Source: Wohlfahrtiimonas sp. G9077
GTDB taxonomy: Bacteria > Pseudomonadota > Gammaproteobacteria > Cardiobacteriales > Wohlfahrtiimonadaceae
DNA length: 64,000 nt
Direction: 5' to 3'
Assembly (NCBI RefSeq): GCF_002252155.1
Contig: NZ_NEFD01000002.1
Location: 248,001 to 312,000, forward strand
Part shown: one piece after another, positions 8,811 to 16,197 of the stretch
How the letters are laid out: the number at the start of each line of letters is the position of its first letter
Position numbering within the stretch: the first letter of the stretch is position 1
The notes under the pieces: model-generated
Database searches by the model: none
What the model was told of the DNA's origin: nothing
What the model saw: the letters and a program-made list of their open reading frames with translations, nothing else
Translations under genes and position numbers: made by a program

Positions 8811-8839
8811 TTGCAAGTATGAATCGTTCTCGTTAGAAT
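8811..8839 (+). promoter_or_regulatory. Sigma-70-type promoter for the MepK-like gene
   Basis: TTGCAA at 8811-8816 and TAGAAT at 8834-8839 are separated by exactly 17 bases. Transcription would start near 8846 and give a leader of about 88 bases. That leader contains an inverted repeat TGTCA-N5-TGACA at 8875-8889 and the palindrome ACACGTGT at 8897-8904. Confidence 0.6.
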
Positions 8840-8933
8840 CTTCGTAATTTGTTGAATTTATAGCGAAGTCATCTTGTCAGTTTTTGACATCATTCAACAC
8901 GTGTGACACATTCAAAATTAGAAAAGAGGTAGC

Positions 8934-9590
8934 ATGAATACTCTCAACGACAACCAGCCATCGATCATTGAAACGGTTGATGACACCTTGTTCTATGAGC
9001 AATACATTACTGCACATAATGAATTAGTGTGTGAAAATCGCCGTAATTTATTAAAACTCACCACAGGCGCATTGGCCGCAACTTCTCTTATGGGCGTGTT
9101 TGCTATGCAACCTTCGCTTGCGAAAGAAGCAGTAACGAAAGAACGCGAGTTGAGAATTTATACGCCTGCTTTAGGAGAAACCACCCGCGTGATCTATTGG
9201 ATCCCTGGTGAAGGTTACATCCGTGAATCTTTAGATGAAATCTCTTGGGCCTTGCGTGATCGTCGTACAAAAAGCGCAAAACTCTATGACCCGCACGTGT
9301 TAGATCAATTGTATGCCCTTCGTTTGCAATTGGGTTATCACAAACCCACACATGCACTCAGCGGTTATCGTTCACCACAAACAAATGCGATGCTCAGCCG
9401 TCAGCAAGGTGGCGTGGCGAAAAACAGCTTCCACATGCGTGGTCGTGCCATTGACATTAGAATGCCAGGCACAGCAACATCAAACATCAGACGCGCGGCG
9501 CTTTCATTGAAAGCAGGTGGCGTGGGTTATTATAGCCGCTCTAATTTTGTCCACATTGACAGCGGACAAGTGAGAACTTGGGGTCGCTAA
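8934..9590 (+). CDS. mepK: MepK/YcbK-like murein endopeptidase with twin-arginine signal
   Basis: A 218-residue DUF882/peptidase M15-type protein, predicted to cleave peptide cross-links in periplasmic peptidoglycan. The zinc-binding motifs are SFHMRGRAIDI (S-x2-H-x3-G-x-A-x-D, around 164-174) and FVHIDSG near residue 206. GYRSPQTNAML precedes them, as in the family. The signal region has a twin-arginine motif RRNLLKL with R36-R37, then a hydrophobic stretch ending near ALA-type sites, so Tat export is likely, as for E. coli YcbK. The 35 residues before the arginines are unusually long. No closer start exists, and AGAGGT stands seven bases before this ATG. Confidence 0.87.
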   Translation: MNTLNDNQPSIIETVDDTLFYEQYITAHNELVCENRRNLLKLTTGALAATSLMGVFAMQPSLAKEAVTKERELRIYTPALGETTRVIYWIPGEGYIRESLDEISWALRDRRTKSAKLYDPHVLDQLYALRLQLGYHKPTHALSGYRSPQTNAMLSRQQGGVAKNSFHMRGRAIDIRMPGTATSNIRRAALSLKAGGVGYYSRSNFVHIDSGQVRTWGR

Positions 9591-9607
9591 TCCGTTAAAA
9601 AATTTGT

Positions 9608-9633
9608 AAGCCATGGGTTCATGGCTTTTTTTT
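9608..9633 (+). terminator. Intrinsic terminator after the MepK-like gene
   Basis: Stem AAGCCATG / CATGGCTT with loop GGTT, followed by a run of T. It covers the region of a spurious upstream pyrE start at 9613. Confidence 0.88.
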
Positions 9634-9660
9634 CGTGTATCAGTTGAGTTAGGATTTATT

Positions 9661-10302
9661 ATGAAGGATCATCAAAAAGCATTCATCGAATTAGCGATTC
9701 AATACAATGCGTTAAAGTTCGGCGAGTTCACTTTAAAATCAGGCCGCATCAGCCCTTATTTTTTCAATGCAGGTGCATTTAATACAGGTGAAGCATTGGC
9801 AAAGCTCGGTGAATTTTATGCCACGATGATCAACGAAGCCGGTTTATCATTTGACATGATGTTTGGCCCTGCTTATAAAGGCATTCCTTTGGTTTCATCT
9901 ACCGTTTCTGCTTTGTATGCCAAATTTGGACAAAACTATCCTTGGAGCTTTAACCGCAAAGAGGCCAAAGATCATGGCGAAGGCGGCATGATTGTAGGTT
10001 CTGCATTAACGGGCAATGTGTTATTGATCGATGATGTGATGACGGCCGGCACTGCCATCCGTGAATCCATTGAGTTGATTGAAAAAGCAGGAGCAAAGCC
10101 AACGGCGGTTGTGTTGATGCTTGATCGAGAAGAACGCGGTAAAACTGAGCGCTCTGCCGTACAAGAGATGCGTGAAACATTTGGTTTACATGTCAGTGCA
10201 TTGATCACCATGAGTGATTTGATCCAATATTTAGAACAAAGCGGTGAGCATGCCGAAACATTGGCAAACATGAAAGCGTACCGCGCACAATACGGAGTGT
10301 AA
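9661..10302 (+). CDS. pyrE: Orotate phosphoribosyltransferase
   Basis: PyrE joins orotate to PRPP to give orotidine monophosphate in pyrimidine synthesis. The 213-residue protein has FGEFTLKSGRISPYFFNAG at its start, YKGIPL, and the PRPP-binding loop LLIDDVMTAGTAIRES (around 121-136), all standard for the E. coli type. The start at 9661 gives the normal N-terminus MKDHQKAFIELA and lies after the terminator at 9608-9633. A longer reading from 9613 would begin inside that terminator. Two bases separate it from nudF. Confidence 0.96.
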   Translation: MKDHQKAFIELAIQYNALKFGEFTLKSGRISPYFFNAGAFNTGEALAKLGEFYATMINEAGLSFDMMFGPAYKGIPLVSSTVSALYAKFGQNYPWSFNRKEAKDHGEGGMIVGSALTGNVLLIDDVMTAGTAIRESIELIEKAGAKPTAVVLMLDREERGKTERSAVQEMRETFGLHVSALITMSDLIQYLEQSGEHAETLANMKAYRAQYGV

Positions 10303-10303
10303 A

Positions 10304-10906
10304 ATGTCTGTGCCTGATCGCGCTAAGATTCATGTGAAATCTCATCAACGCTTGTTTGATGGCTTTTATAAAGTGGATGAGCTCATTTTCGATCACCCAA
10401 CCTTTAAAGGCGAGATGATTGAGGATGTGCGCCGCGAGATCTTTGTGCGTAAAGATGCCGTTGCGGTGTTGCCGTATGATCCTGTGACGGATCAAGTATT
10501 GTTGATTCGTCAGCTTCGCATCGCAGCGATCGGGCACACTGAGCATCCGTGGGTGGTTGAATTGATCGCAGGGCTCATTGATAAAGCAGGGGAAGATGTG
10601 AAAGATGTCGCAGTGCGTGAAGCGTATGAAGAAGCTGGTTTATCGCTGACACATTTGCGTCACATTGGTGAATTTTTCCCATCGGTGGGCGGCAGCAATG
10701 AGTATATGTATCTTTTTGCAGCGGTGTGTGATTTATCCGCAGCAGGCGGTTATTATGGGCTTTGTGAGGAGAAAGAGGACATCGAAGCTTTTGTCATCAG
10801 CCGCACCGAAGCCATGAATCGTCTCAATAATGGAGAAATTCAAACCGCTTCCACCATTATTGCGTTACAATGGTTGGCGCTGAATTATCAGTCGTATCAA
10901 AAATAG
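10304..10906 (+). CDS. nudF: ADP-ribose pyrophosphatase (Nudix hydrolase)
   Basis: A 200-residue Nudix enzyme of the NudF/ADPRase type, which splits ADP-ribose into AMP and ribose 5-phosphate. The Nudix box fits the G-x5-E-x7-REUxEExGU pattern: it begins with G in AGLIDKAGED and ends in REAYEEAGL (around 90-112). The upstream segment LLIRQLRIAA...WVVELIAG and the downstream FFPSVGGSNEYMYLF match the ADP-ribose subgroup. It begins one base after the pyrE stop, so the two are co-transcribed. Substrate assignment is by family resemblance. Confidence 0.9.
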   Translation: MSVPDRAKIHVKSHQRLFDGFYKVDELIFDHPTFKGEMIEDVRREIFVRKDAVAVLPYDPVTDQVLLIRQLRIAAIGHTEHPWVVELIAGLIDKAGEDVKDVAVREAYEEAGLSLTHLRHIGEFFPSVGGSNEYMYLFAAVCDLSAAGGYYGLCEEKEDIEAFVISRTEAMNRLNNGEIQTASTIIALQWLALNYQSYQK

Positions 10907-10928
10907 ACACAATAATTTTGAGGTTATT

Positions 10929-11546
10929 ATGATTTTGCACATTCATCCTGACAATCCCCAAGCGCGTTTGATCAATCAAGCGGTGGAGATTTTGCGTGCG
11001 GGTGGAATTGTGATTTATCCGACCGATTCTAGTTACAGCTTTTGTTGTATGCTTGGAAATCAAAGTGGTATGGAACGCATTCGCCAAATTCGTGAGGTGG
11101 ATGATGACCATTTTTTCTCTTTGGTGTGTCGTGATTTATCAGAATTGGCCACGTATGCCATGGTGGATAACAGTCAATATCGTTTGTTGCGCGCGGTGTT
11201 ACCGGGGGCGTATACATTCATTTTAAAGGGGTCGAAAGACATTCCGAAAAAACTATTGACGCCCAAACGTAAAACCATTGGTTTACGCATGCCAAAGCAT
11301 AAGATCACTCAGGATTTGTTAGAAGCGTTAGGCGAGCCTTTGTTGAGCACAACAGTGACATTGCCTAACTATTCGGCGGAAGATTTACGGGAAATTTATC
11401 AGATCGAGGATTTGTTAGAAAAACGCGTCGATGCAATCATTGATGCCGGTGACTGTAGTCACTTGCCCACGACAGTGATTGATTTAACATCTGGTGTGCC
11501 AGAAATTATCCGCGAAGGTGAGGGAGCGATTGATCTATTTGTTTAA
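10929..11546 (+). CDS. yciO: YciO family protein (YrdC/Sua5 fold)
   Basis: A 205-residue protein that closely follows E. coli YciO in its opening (IHPDNPQARLINQAVEI) and in its motifs VIYPTDSSYSF, CRDLSELATYA, FILKGSKDIPKKLL and KRKTIGLRMP. These are the nucleotide and RNA-binding motifs of the YrdC/Sua5 fold, which in TsaC makes threonylcarbamoyl-AMP for tRNA t6A. YciO itself is a paralogue whose cellular role is less settled. It lies 22 bases after nudF and is probably the last gene of the pyrE-nudF-yciO unit. Confidence 0.9.
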   Translation: MILHIHPDNPQARLINQAVEILRAGGIVIYPTDSSYSFCCMLGNQSGMERIRQIREVDDDHFFSLVCRDLSELATYAMVDNSQYRLLRAVLPGAYTFILKGSKDIPKKLLTPKRKTIGLRMPKHKITQDLLEALGEPLLSTTVTLPNYSAEDLREIYQIEDLLEKRVDAIIDAGDCSHLPTTVIDLTSGVPEIIREGEGAIDLFV

Positions 11547-11590
11547 ATTTTATTGCGTATGATGTAAAAAATATGCAATTTAATTTTAAA

Positions 11591-11599
11591 TGGTATACA
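11591..11599 (+). promoter_or_regulatory. Extended -10 promoter for rplS
   Basis: TGG immediately followed by TATACA, an extended -10 arrangement, 58 bases before the rplS start. The -35 position has no good match, as is usual for extended -10 promoters. It would let rplS be expressed independently of the upstream genes. Confidence 0.45.
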
Positions 11600-11656
11600 A
11601 TGCTTTCCTTTTTATGGTTACCAAATAGTTGGTTTTGAGTAATAGGTTTATCAATT

Positions 11657-12013
11657 ATGAATATCGTACAGCAATTAGAGCAAGAGATGATGAACCGTGA
11701 ACTTCCTGAGTTTTCAACAGGGGATACGGTTATCGTTAATGTAAAAGTTAAAGAAGGAAACCGTGAACGTGTTCAAGCATTCGAAGGCGTAGTGATCGCT
11801 AAGCGTAATCGCGGTATGGGTTCTGCTTTCACAGTTCGTAAAATTTCTCATGGTGTTGGTGTAGAACGTACGTTCCAAACATACAGCCCATTGATCGCAT
11901 CATTAAGCGTTAAACGTCGCGGTGATGTTCGTAAAGCGAAGATTTACTATCTTCGTAATCTTGAAGGTAAGGCAGCTCGTATTAAAGAGAAACTTACAAT
12001 CAAAGCGAAATAA
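11657..12013 (+). CDS. rplS: 50S ribosomal protein L19
   Basis: A 118-residue L19 located at the 30S-50S interface. The sequence has the family segments [46 protein letters not shown] and the C-terminal [16 protein letters not shown]. In most gammaproteobacteria rplS ends the rpsP-rimM-trmD-rplS operon, but none of those genes is adjacent here. It stands alone with its own likely promoter at 11591 and an intrinsic terminator at 12032-12060. Confidence 0.97.
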   Translation: MNIVQQLEQEMMNRELPEFSTGDTVIVNVKVKEGNRERVQAFEGVVIAKRNRGMGSAFTVRKISHGVGVERTFQTYSPLIASLSVKRRGDVRKAKIYYLRNLEGKAARIKEKLTIKAK

Positions 12014-12031
12014 TTTTCGAATCATCTCAGC

Positions 12032-12060
12032 AAAAACCCTAGCTTGTTCTAGGGTTTTTG
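12032..12060 (+). terminator. Intrinsic terminator after rplS
   Basis: An 11-bp perfect stem AAAAACCCTAG / CTAGGGTTTTT with loop CTTGTT. The long T-run of the 3' arm acts as the release tract. Confidence 0.92.
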
Positions 12061-12078
12061 TTTATGGGGCGAAAAAAC

Positions 12079-12915
12079 ATGGTCAAACAAATTTATTGCA
12101 TCACAGATGGCAAAATGGGGCATCAGCGCCAAACGGAAGGTTTAGCCACAGCATTGCAAATGCTCATGCCTGCAAACATTACATGGTTGCCTGCGTTTTC
12201 CTTATGGCAATATTTATTGAGCGGTGGAAAATGTGCATCATCCATTGATAAAAATGCCATCGTCATTGGGGCAGGGCATCGCACACATTTTGCATTGCTC
12301 TATTATCGCTTGCGTTATCATGCTAAAAGCATTGTCATCATGAAACCCTCATTGCCAAAATCATGGTTTGATCATTGCATTGTGCCGCGCCATGATCATG
12401 TGACCGGTTCAAATGTATTGGTGACAGAAGGCGCGATGAATGTGCTTTCCCTTCAAACAGTCGAGAAAATCCCACAAACGGTGATTTTAATTGGCGGCCC
12501 GAGTGAACATTGCGCATGGCGTAATGAAGACATTTATCAGCAGCTCATCGATTGGGTGAAAACAACGAATGGGCGGATGATTTTATCCACATCAAGGCGT
12601 ACACCTGCGGACTTTTTAAACAATATGCCAGATGCGTTAAAAGCCGCGATTGAGTGCCATGATGTGGCAAATTTACCAAGTGATTGGCTGCCTAAAACGT
12701 TGCTTGAAAGTCAACATGCATGGGTAACGGCAGATTCTGTCTCCATGGTGTTTGAGGCTTTAAGTGCAGATTGTGACACAAAAGTGATTGCAGTGGCAGG
12801 TTTAACCGGTAAAATGGCGGAAAATTTACAGCAATTACCGCATTTAATGAGCACGCGCTTAAACGAATCGGGGCGTGTGGCACAACAATTATTAGCAATG
12901 GGGCTTTTTGAATGA
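12079..12915 (+). CDS. ELM1/GtrOC1-family putative envelope glycosyltransferase
   Basis: A 278-residue protein of the family annotated as mitochondrial fission ELM1 (formerly DUF1022). Diagnostic features are the N-terminal ITDGKMGHQRQTEGLA, the central VILIGGPSEH, MILSTSRRTPADF and the C-terminal AWVTADSVSMVFEAL, which resembles the donor-binding end of GT-B glycosyltransferases. Bacterial members often sit in lipopolysaccharide-core gene groups. Here the next gene, overlapping by four bases, encodes an O-antigen-ligase-like protein, which supports an envelope glycan role by inference. The start at 12079 follows GGGGCG; an earlier one at 12058 lies inside the rplS terminator. Confidence 0.8.
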   Translation: MVKQIYCITDGKMGHQRQTEGLATALQMLMPANITWLPAFSLWQYLLSGGKCASSIDKNAIVIGAGHRTHFALLYYRLRYHAKSIVIMKPSLPKSWFDHCIVPRHDHVTGSNVLVTEGAMNVLSLQTVEKIPQTVILIGGPSEHCAWRNEDIYQQLIDWVKTTNGRMILSTSRRTPADFLNNMPDALKAAIECHDVANLPSDWLPKTLLESQHAWVTADSVSMVFEALSADCDTKVIAVAGLTGKMAENLQQLPHLMSTRLNESGRVAQQLLAMGLFE

Positions 12916-14165
12916 CATCAGAGAAATCGTGCGGCTTACCACAAAAGGTGGCCATTTTTTTCTTCTCCGCCATGTTTTGGCTATACATTGCCAAGATGGG
13001 GATTTTTAATGGCGTTGTGATTGCCACGGCCGTATGGGGCATTTATGTATTGATTCGCCATCGCTGTGAAGTGATCAGCTATTTAAAATCATCCCAATTT
13101 TTATGGCTGTTTTTACTGCTCTTTGTGCCGGTGGTGATTTCTGCCATTGGTAGTTTAACCCCGAAAGATAGTTGGCGCACTGTGCTCAATATCAGCCGCT
13201 TTTTCTTCATTGGCGGGTTGGCAATTGTCTTAACACAAAGTTCTGTGGAGAAAATTCGCTGGGTCGTGTTGGGCTTCATTGCCTTGATCTCTGTGGATGC
13301 TGTGATTGAATGGCTCACCGGTTATCATTTAACGGGCGCGAGTCGTGATCGCGTGCGCATTATGGGGCTCTTTCAGTTTTACCATTTAGGCTATGTGCTC
13401 GGCACATTGACGCCCATCATTTTCTATCAAACGTACCAAAGTTTTGCGACCAAAGAGCGCGGACGCTTTGCATGGTTAGTCATTACAGCCTGTGCTTTGA
13501 TTGCCATTTTTGTGGCCGGTGCACGCGCAGGTTGGGTCTCTTTATTGGTCAGCGGTGGCTTGTTATTATTGTGGTTGTTGATCCATCAAAAGATCTCTTG
13601 GAAGCGCGTCATTGTGGCATTAGGATTGTGTATCGTCGTTGCAGGGGGTATCACACAAATTCCGATGGTGAAAAATCGCTTGGTGAATCCAAATGGTGCG
13701 GCCACTGTGGAATTTGGCAGTTATGAATGGTTTGATAAATTATCTTCTGCACGCTTAGTGTTGTGGGAATTTGCTTGGAAACATTATCAAGAATATCCTG
13801 TGATTGGCGCAGGCACAGGCAGCTTTCATCAAACCTTTACAGAGCAGCCCCAAGAGTTAAAAGGCGCGCATGATGAGGCGTTCTTCCCACATTTTCATGG
13901 TTTAGAAGTATTGTCAGAAACAGGTACTGTGGGCTTTATTTGTTACCTCATTGTGGTATTCAGTGTATTGTGGCTGTTGTTGTCTGCCCCCTATTTTTCA
14001 GTATGGTTGGCGGTGGCATTCATTGCCATGATGCCGATCAATACCCATGTGGCATTTTATGGCAGTTTTTGGGCAGTATTGATTTGGGTGCCTTTGATCT
14101 TGGGCTTACGCGAAAGATTTTTACGCCGTAAGGCTGACGCAGCACTTGAAAATAGACTAAACTGA
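12912..14165 (+). CDS. O-antigen ligase/polymerase family membrane protein
   Basis: A 417-residue protein with about ten to twelve hydrophobic segments and one long hydrophilic loop (around 255-320) late in the chain, the topology of WaaL O-antigen ligases and Wzy-type polymerases. The large loop contains LVLWEFAWKHYQEYPVIGAGTGSFHQTF and HFHGLEVLSETGTVG, matching the (R/K)xxxW...PxxGxG and H...E..ETG patterns of the family. Such proteins move undecaprenyl-linked glycans onto lipid A core or protein. It overlaps the ELM1-family gene by four bases (ATGA). Whether it is a ligase or a polymerase cannot be told from sequence. Confidence 0.85.
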   Translation: MTSEKSCGLPQKVAIFFFSAMFWLYIAKMGIFNGVVIATAVWGIYVLIRHRCEVISYLKSSQFLWLFLLLFVPVVISAIGSLTPKDSWRTVLNISRFFFIGGLAIVLTQSSVEKIRWVVLGFIALISVDAVIEWLTGYHLTGASRDRVRIMGLFQFYHLGYVLGTLTPIIFYQTYQSFATKERGRFAWLVITACALIAIFVAGARAGWVSLLVSGGLLLLWLLIHQKISWKRVIVALGLCIVVAGGITQIPMVKNRLVNPNGAATVEFGSYEWFDKLSSARLVLWEFAWKHYQEYPVIGAGTGSFHQTFTEQPQELKGAHDEAFFPHFHGLEVLSETGTVGFICYLIVVFSVLWLLLSAPYFSVWLAVAFIAMMPINTHVAFYGSFWAVLIWVPLILGLRERFLRRKADAALENRLN

Positions 14166-14205
14166 TAGCATTCATGAATCCATTGAGTTTTTAAGAGGGA
14201 GTTTT

Positions 14206-15090
14206 ATGTTTAAACGTATTTTATTATGGACAGTGACGAACGTTGCGGTGATTGCAGTCATCACAGTGATTTTATCCGTCACCGGTTTGAGCGGTGCGTT
14301 AAACGGTGGCCAAGGTTTATTGCCAATGTTGCTTGCCGCAGCGGTGGTGGGTTTTACAGGTTCCATCATCTCTTTATTGATGTCAAAAAAAATGGCCATC
14401 CATGGCATGGGTGTGCACATTATTACGGAACCTTCTAACCAAATGGAAGCATGGCTTGTGGACACAGTGCATCGCCAAGCAAAAGCGGCGGGCATTGGTT
14501 TGCCGGATGTGGGTATTTTTGAATCAGCTGATCCGAATGCCTTTGCAACGGGGGCGAATAAAAATGCAGCCCTTGTGGCCGTCAGCACAGGTTTATTGCA
14601 CACAATGAATCGAGATGAAATTGAAGCGGTGCTCGGTCATGAAGTTGCCCACGTTGCCAATGGTGACATGGTGACATTGACTTTAATCCAAGGCGTGGTG
14701 AATACCTTTGTGATCTTCTTATCACGCATTGTGGCGAACATCATCACATCAGCCTTGCAAGGGAATAATGATGATGAGGCACCAGTTGAAAACAGCGGCA
14801 CATTCTTCATTGTCTCTTTTGTATTGCAGATCATTTTTGGTTTCTTGGCGAGCATCATTGTGGCGTGGTTCAGCCGTAAGCGTGAGTTTAAAGCCGATGA
14901 AGGCGGCGCACGTTTAGCCGGACGCGATAAAATGATTGGTGCATTACAAGCCTTACAGCGCGGTCATGCAAACGAAGATTTGCCGGGCAATATGGCAGCA
15001 TTTGGCATCTCTGGTAAAGTTGCGAATTTATTCAGTACGCATCCACCGTTAGAAGAACGCATTGATGCTTTACGCTTACAGCCGCGTTAA
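14206..15090 (+). CDS. htpX: Membrane metalloprotease HtpX
   Basis: A 294-residue M48 protease that degrades damaged inner-membrane proteins. Two N-terminal hydrophobic segments (about 7-25 and 35-58) are followed by the zinc motif HEVAH near residue 145 in VLGHEVAHVANGDM, then two further hydrophobic segments. The third zinc ligand is in FKADEGGARLAG. FSTHPPLEERI near the C-terminus is the HtpX signature. Its start has GAGGGAG upstream. A bidirectional terminator closes the gene. In other species htpX responds to envelope stress, but no recognised operator was seen here. Confidence 0.96.
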   Translation: MFKRILLWTVTNVAVIAVITVILSVTGLSGALNGGQGLLPMLLAAAVVGFTGSIISLLMSKKMAIHGMGVHIITEPSNQMEAWLVDTVHRQAKAAGIGLPDVGIFESADPNAFATGANKNAALVAVSTGLLHTMNRDEIEAVLGHEVAHVANGDMVTLTLIQGVVNTFVIFLSRIVANIITSALQGNNDDEAPVENSGTFFIVSFVLQIIFGFLASIIVAWFSRKREFKADEGGARLAGRDKMIGALQALQRGHANEDLPGNMAAFGISGKVANLFSTHPPLEERIDALRLQPR

Positions 15091-15105
15091 TGAAGTGAAT
15101 TGAAT

Positions 15106-15136
15106 AAAAAACCGTTGATGATTCAACGGTTTTTTT
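15106..15136. terminator. Bidirectional intrinsic terminator
   Basis: Stem AAAAAACCGTTGA / TCAACGGTTTTTT with loop TGAT, between the convergent htpX and glycosyltransferase genes. It has an A-run on one side and a T-run on the other. Confidence 0.92.
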
Positions 15137-15141
15137 ATGAA

Positions 15142-16149
15142 TCAGCCAAAAATCTTTGCAAGCAGCCAAGCGGACTTGATGTGGTTGTTTAAAAAGAGCT
15201 TGGCAATGATGCGTTTGATGAAGGGTAAATCCTGTAAATCGATCATTTGTTCTGTGATTAAGCGGGCAAAGTTTGCTTGAGCAATCGGGAAAAGTGTGGC
15301 TTTGAGTACAGGTTCTTTAGTTTTACGGATGATCTTGCTTACAAGCATGCGATACGCATCCTCTGCCATCTGTTGTTTAAGGCGCGCTGCCATTGCTTGA
15401 GAAATGCGCGGCGCTTTAAAAAAGTAATCATACGTATATTGCAGGCGGCGCGTGGCATCATTGAGATAACGTTGATGTTTTAAACTTGACGTCACGCTGC
15501 TCGGGTGTCTGCGATAAAAATAGAGTGGTAAATCAATGAAGGCATAATCGCGCGTGTTTGCGAGGATTTGCAGCGTGTAGAGTACATCATCTTCATAGAA
15601 GATCTCTTCACAAAAGCGCTCATGACGATAGCGCTCGGTTCGGTAGAGTTTATTCCAAACATTTGCTTGCGGCGAATGGGCATCTTTATCTAAAAAGCGC
15701 ACAAAGCCATCGGAATAAACCGTCACAGGCAAAGGCGAAGGAATCGCAACGGGCTGAATGTGATCCTCATCACTGAATAAAACCTTATCAAACGCCACGC
15801 AATCGATGGTGTCAGAGGATTCAATGACGGATAAGCTCATTTTTAAAGCCTCAGGATGCAGCAAATCATCGCCATCGAGAATCATGAAGTAATCGCACTG
15901 TTGTATTTTTTCTAAACCCACATTGCGCGAATGGCACGGCGAGCCATAGTTGCGCTCATTTTGTATGGCCACAAAGCGTGGATCTTTTTCGCTAAAGGCC
16001 GTGAGCTTTACAAATGTGTCATCGGTGGAACAATCATCAATGCAGTAACAGGTAAAATCCGCATGACTTTGCTCAGCGATTGCCGTTAAGCAAGATGTGA
16101 CATAATCAGAGAGATTGTAAAACACAACAATGATGCCAACACTTTTCAT
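15142..16149 (-). CDS. Family 2 glycosyltransferase
   Basis: A 335-residue GT-A glycosyltransferase. The N-terminal Rossmann-like segment VGIIVVFYNLSDYVTSCLTAI, the CIDDCSTDDT nucleotide-binding motif, NYGSPCHSRNVGLE and the metal-binding FMILDGDDLLHPEAL (DGDD) are typical of the WcaA/GT2 group. The C-terminal half contains FYEDDVLYTLQ, a plausible catalytic-base region (EDD). It has no clear membrane segment. It is transcribed after putP but is separated from it by a hairpin with a T-run. Its acceptor is unknown; proximity to the O-antigen-ligase-like gene across the terminator suggests an envelope glycan. Confidence 0.88.
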   Translation of the reverse strand: MKSVGIIVVFYNLSDYVTSCLTAIAEQSHADFTCYCIDDCSTDDTFVKLTAFSEKDPRFVAIQNERNYGSPCHSRNVGLEKIQQCDYFMILDGDDLLHPEALKMSLSVIESSDTIDCVAFDKVLFSDEDHIQPVAIPSPLPVTVYSDGFVRFLDKDAHSPQANVWNKLYRTERYRHERFCEEIFYEDDVLYTLQILANTRDYAFIDLPLYFYRRHPSSVTSSLKHQRYLNDATRRLQYTYDYFFKAPRISQAMAARLKQQMAEDAYRMLVSKIIRKTKEPVLKATLFPIAQANFARLITEQMIDLQDLPFIKRIIAKLFLNNHIKSAWLLAKIFG

Positions 16150-16164
16150 AAAAAATCTCCATTA

Positions 16165-16189
16165 AAAAATTGCCCCAATGAAGGGGCAA
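16165..16189 (-). terminator. Intrinsic terminator after putP
   Basis: Read on the minus strand, TTGCCCC and GGGGCAA form a stem with a six-base loop, followed by TTTTTT. It lies between putP and the downstream glycosyltransferase, so the latter may rely on readthrough or its own promoter. Confidence 0.85.
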
Positions 16190-16197
16190 ATCAAGGA

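Noticed and set aside
9613-9660. An upstream start adding 16 residues to PyrE
   Set aside because: It begins inside the intrinsic terminator of the previous gene and the added residues do not resemble PyrE.
14172-14603. Antisense reading frame across htpX
   Set aside because: It is a shadow of htpX with no ribosome-binding site or recognisable protein features; similar long antisense frames across rsuA/rsmC, pntB, mreB, uvrB and fabF were dismissed for the same reason.
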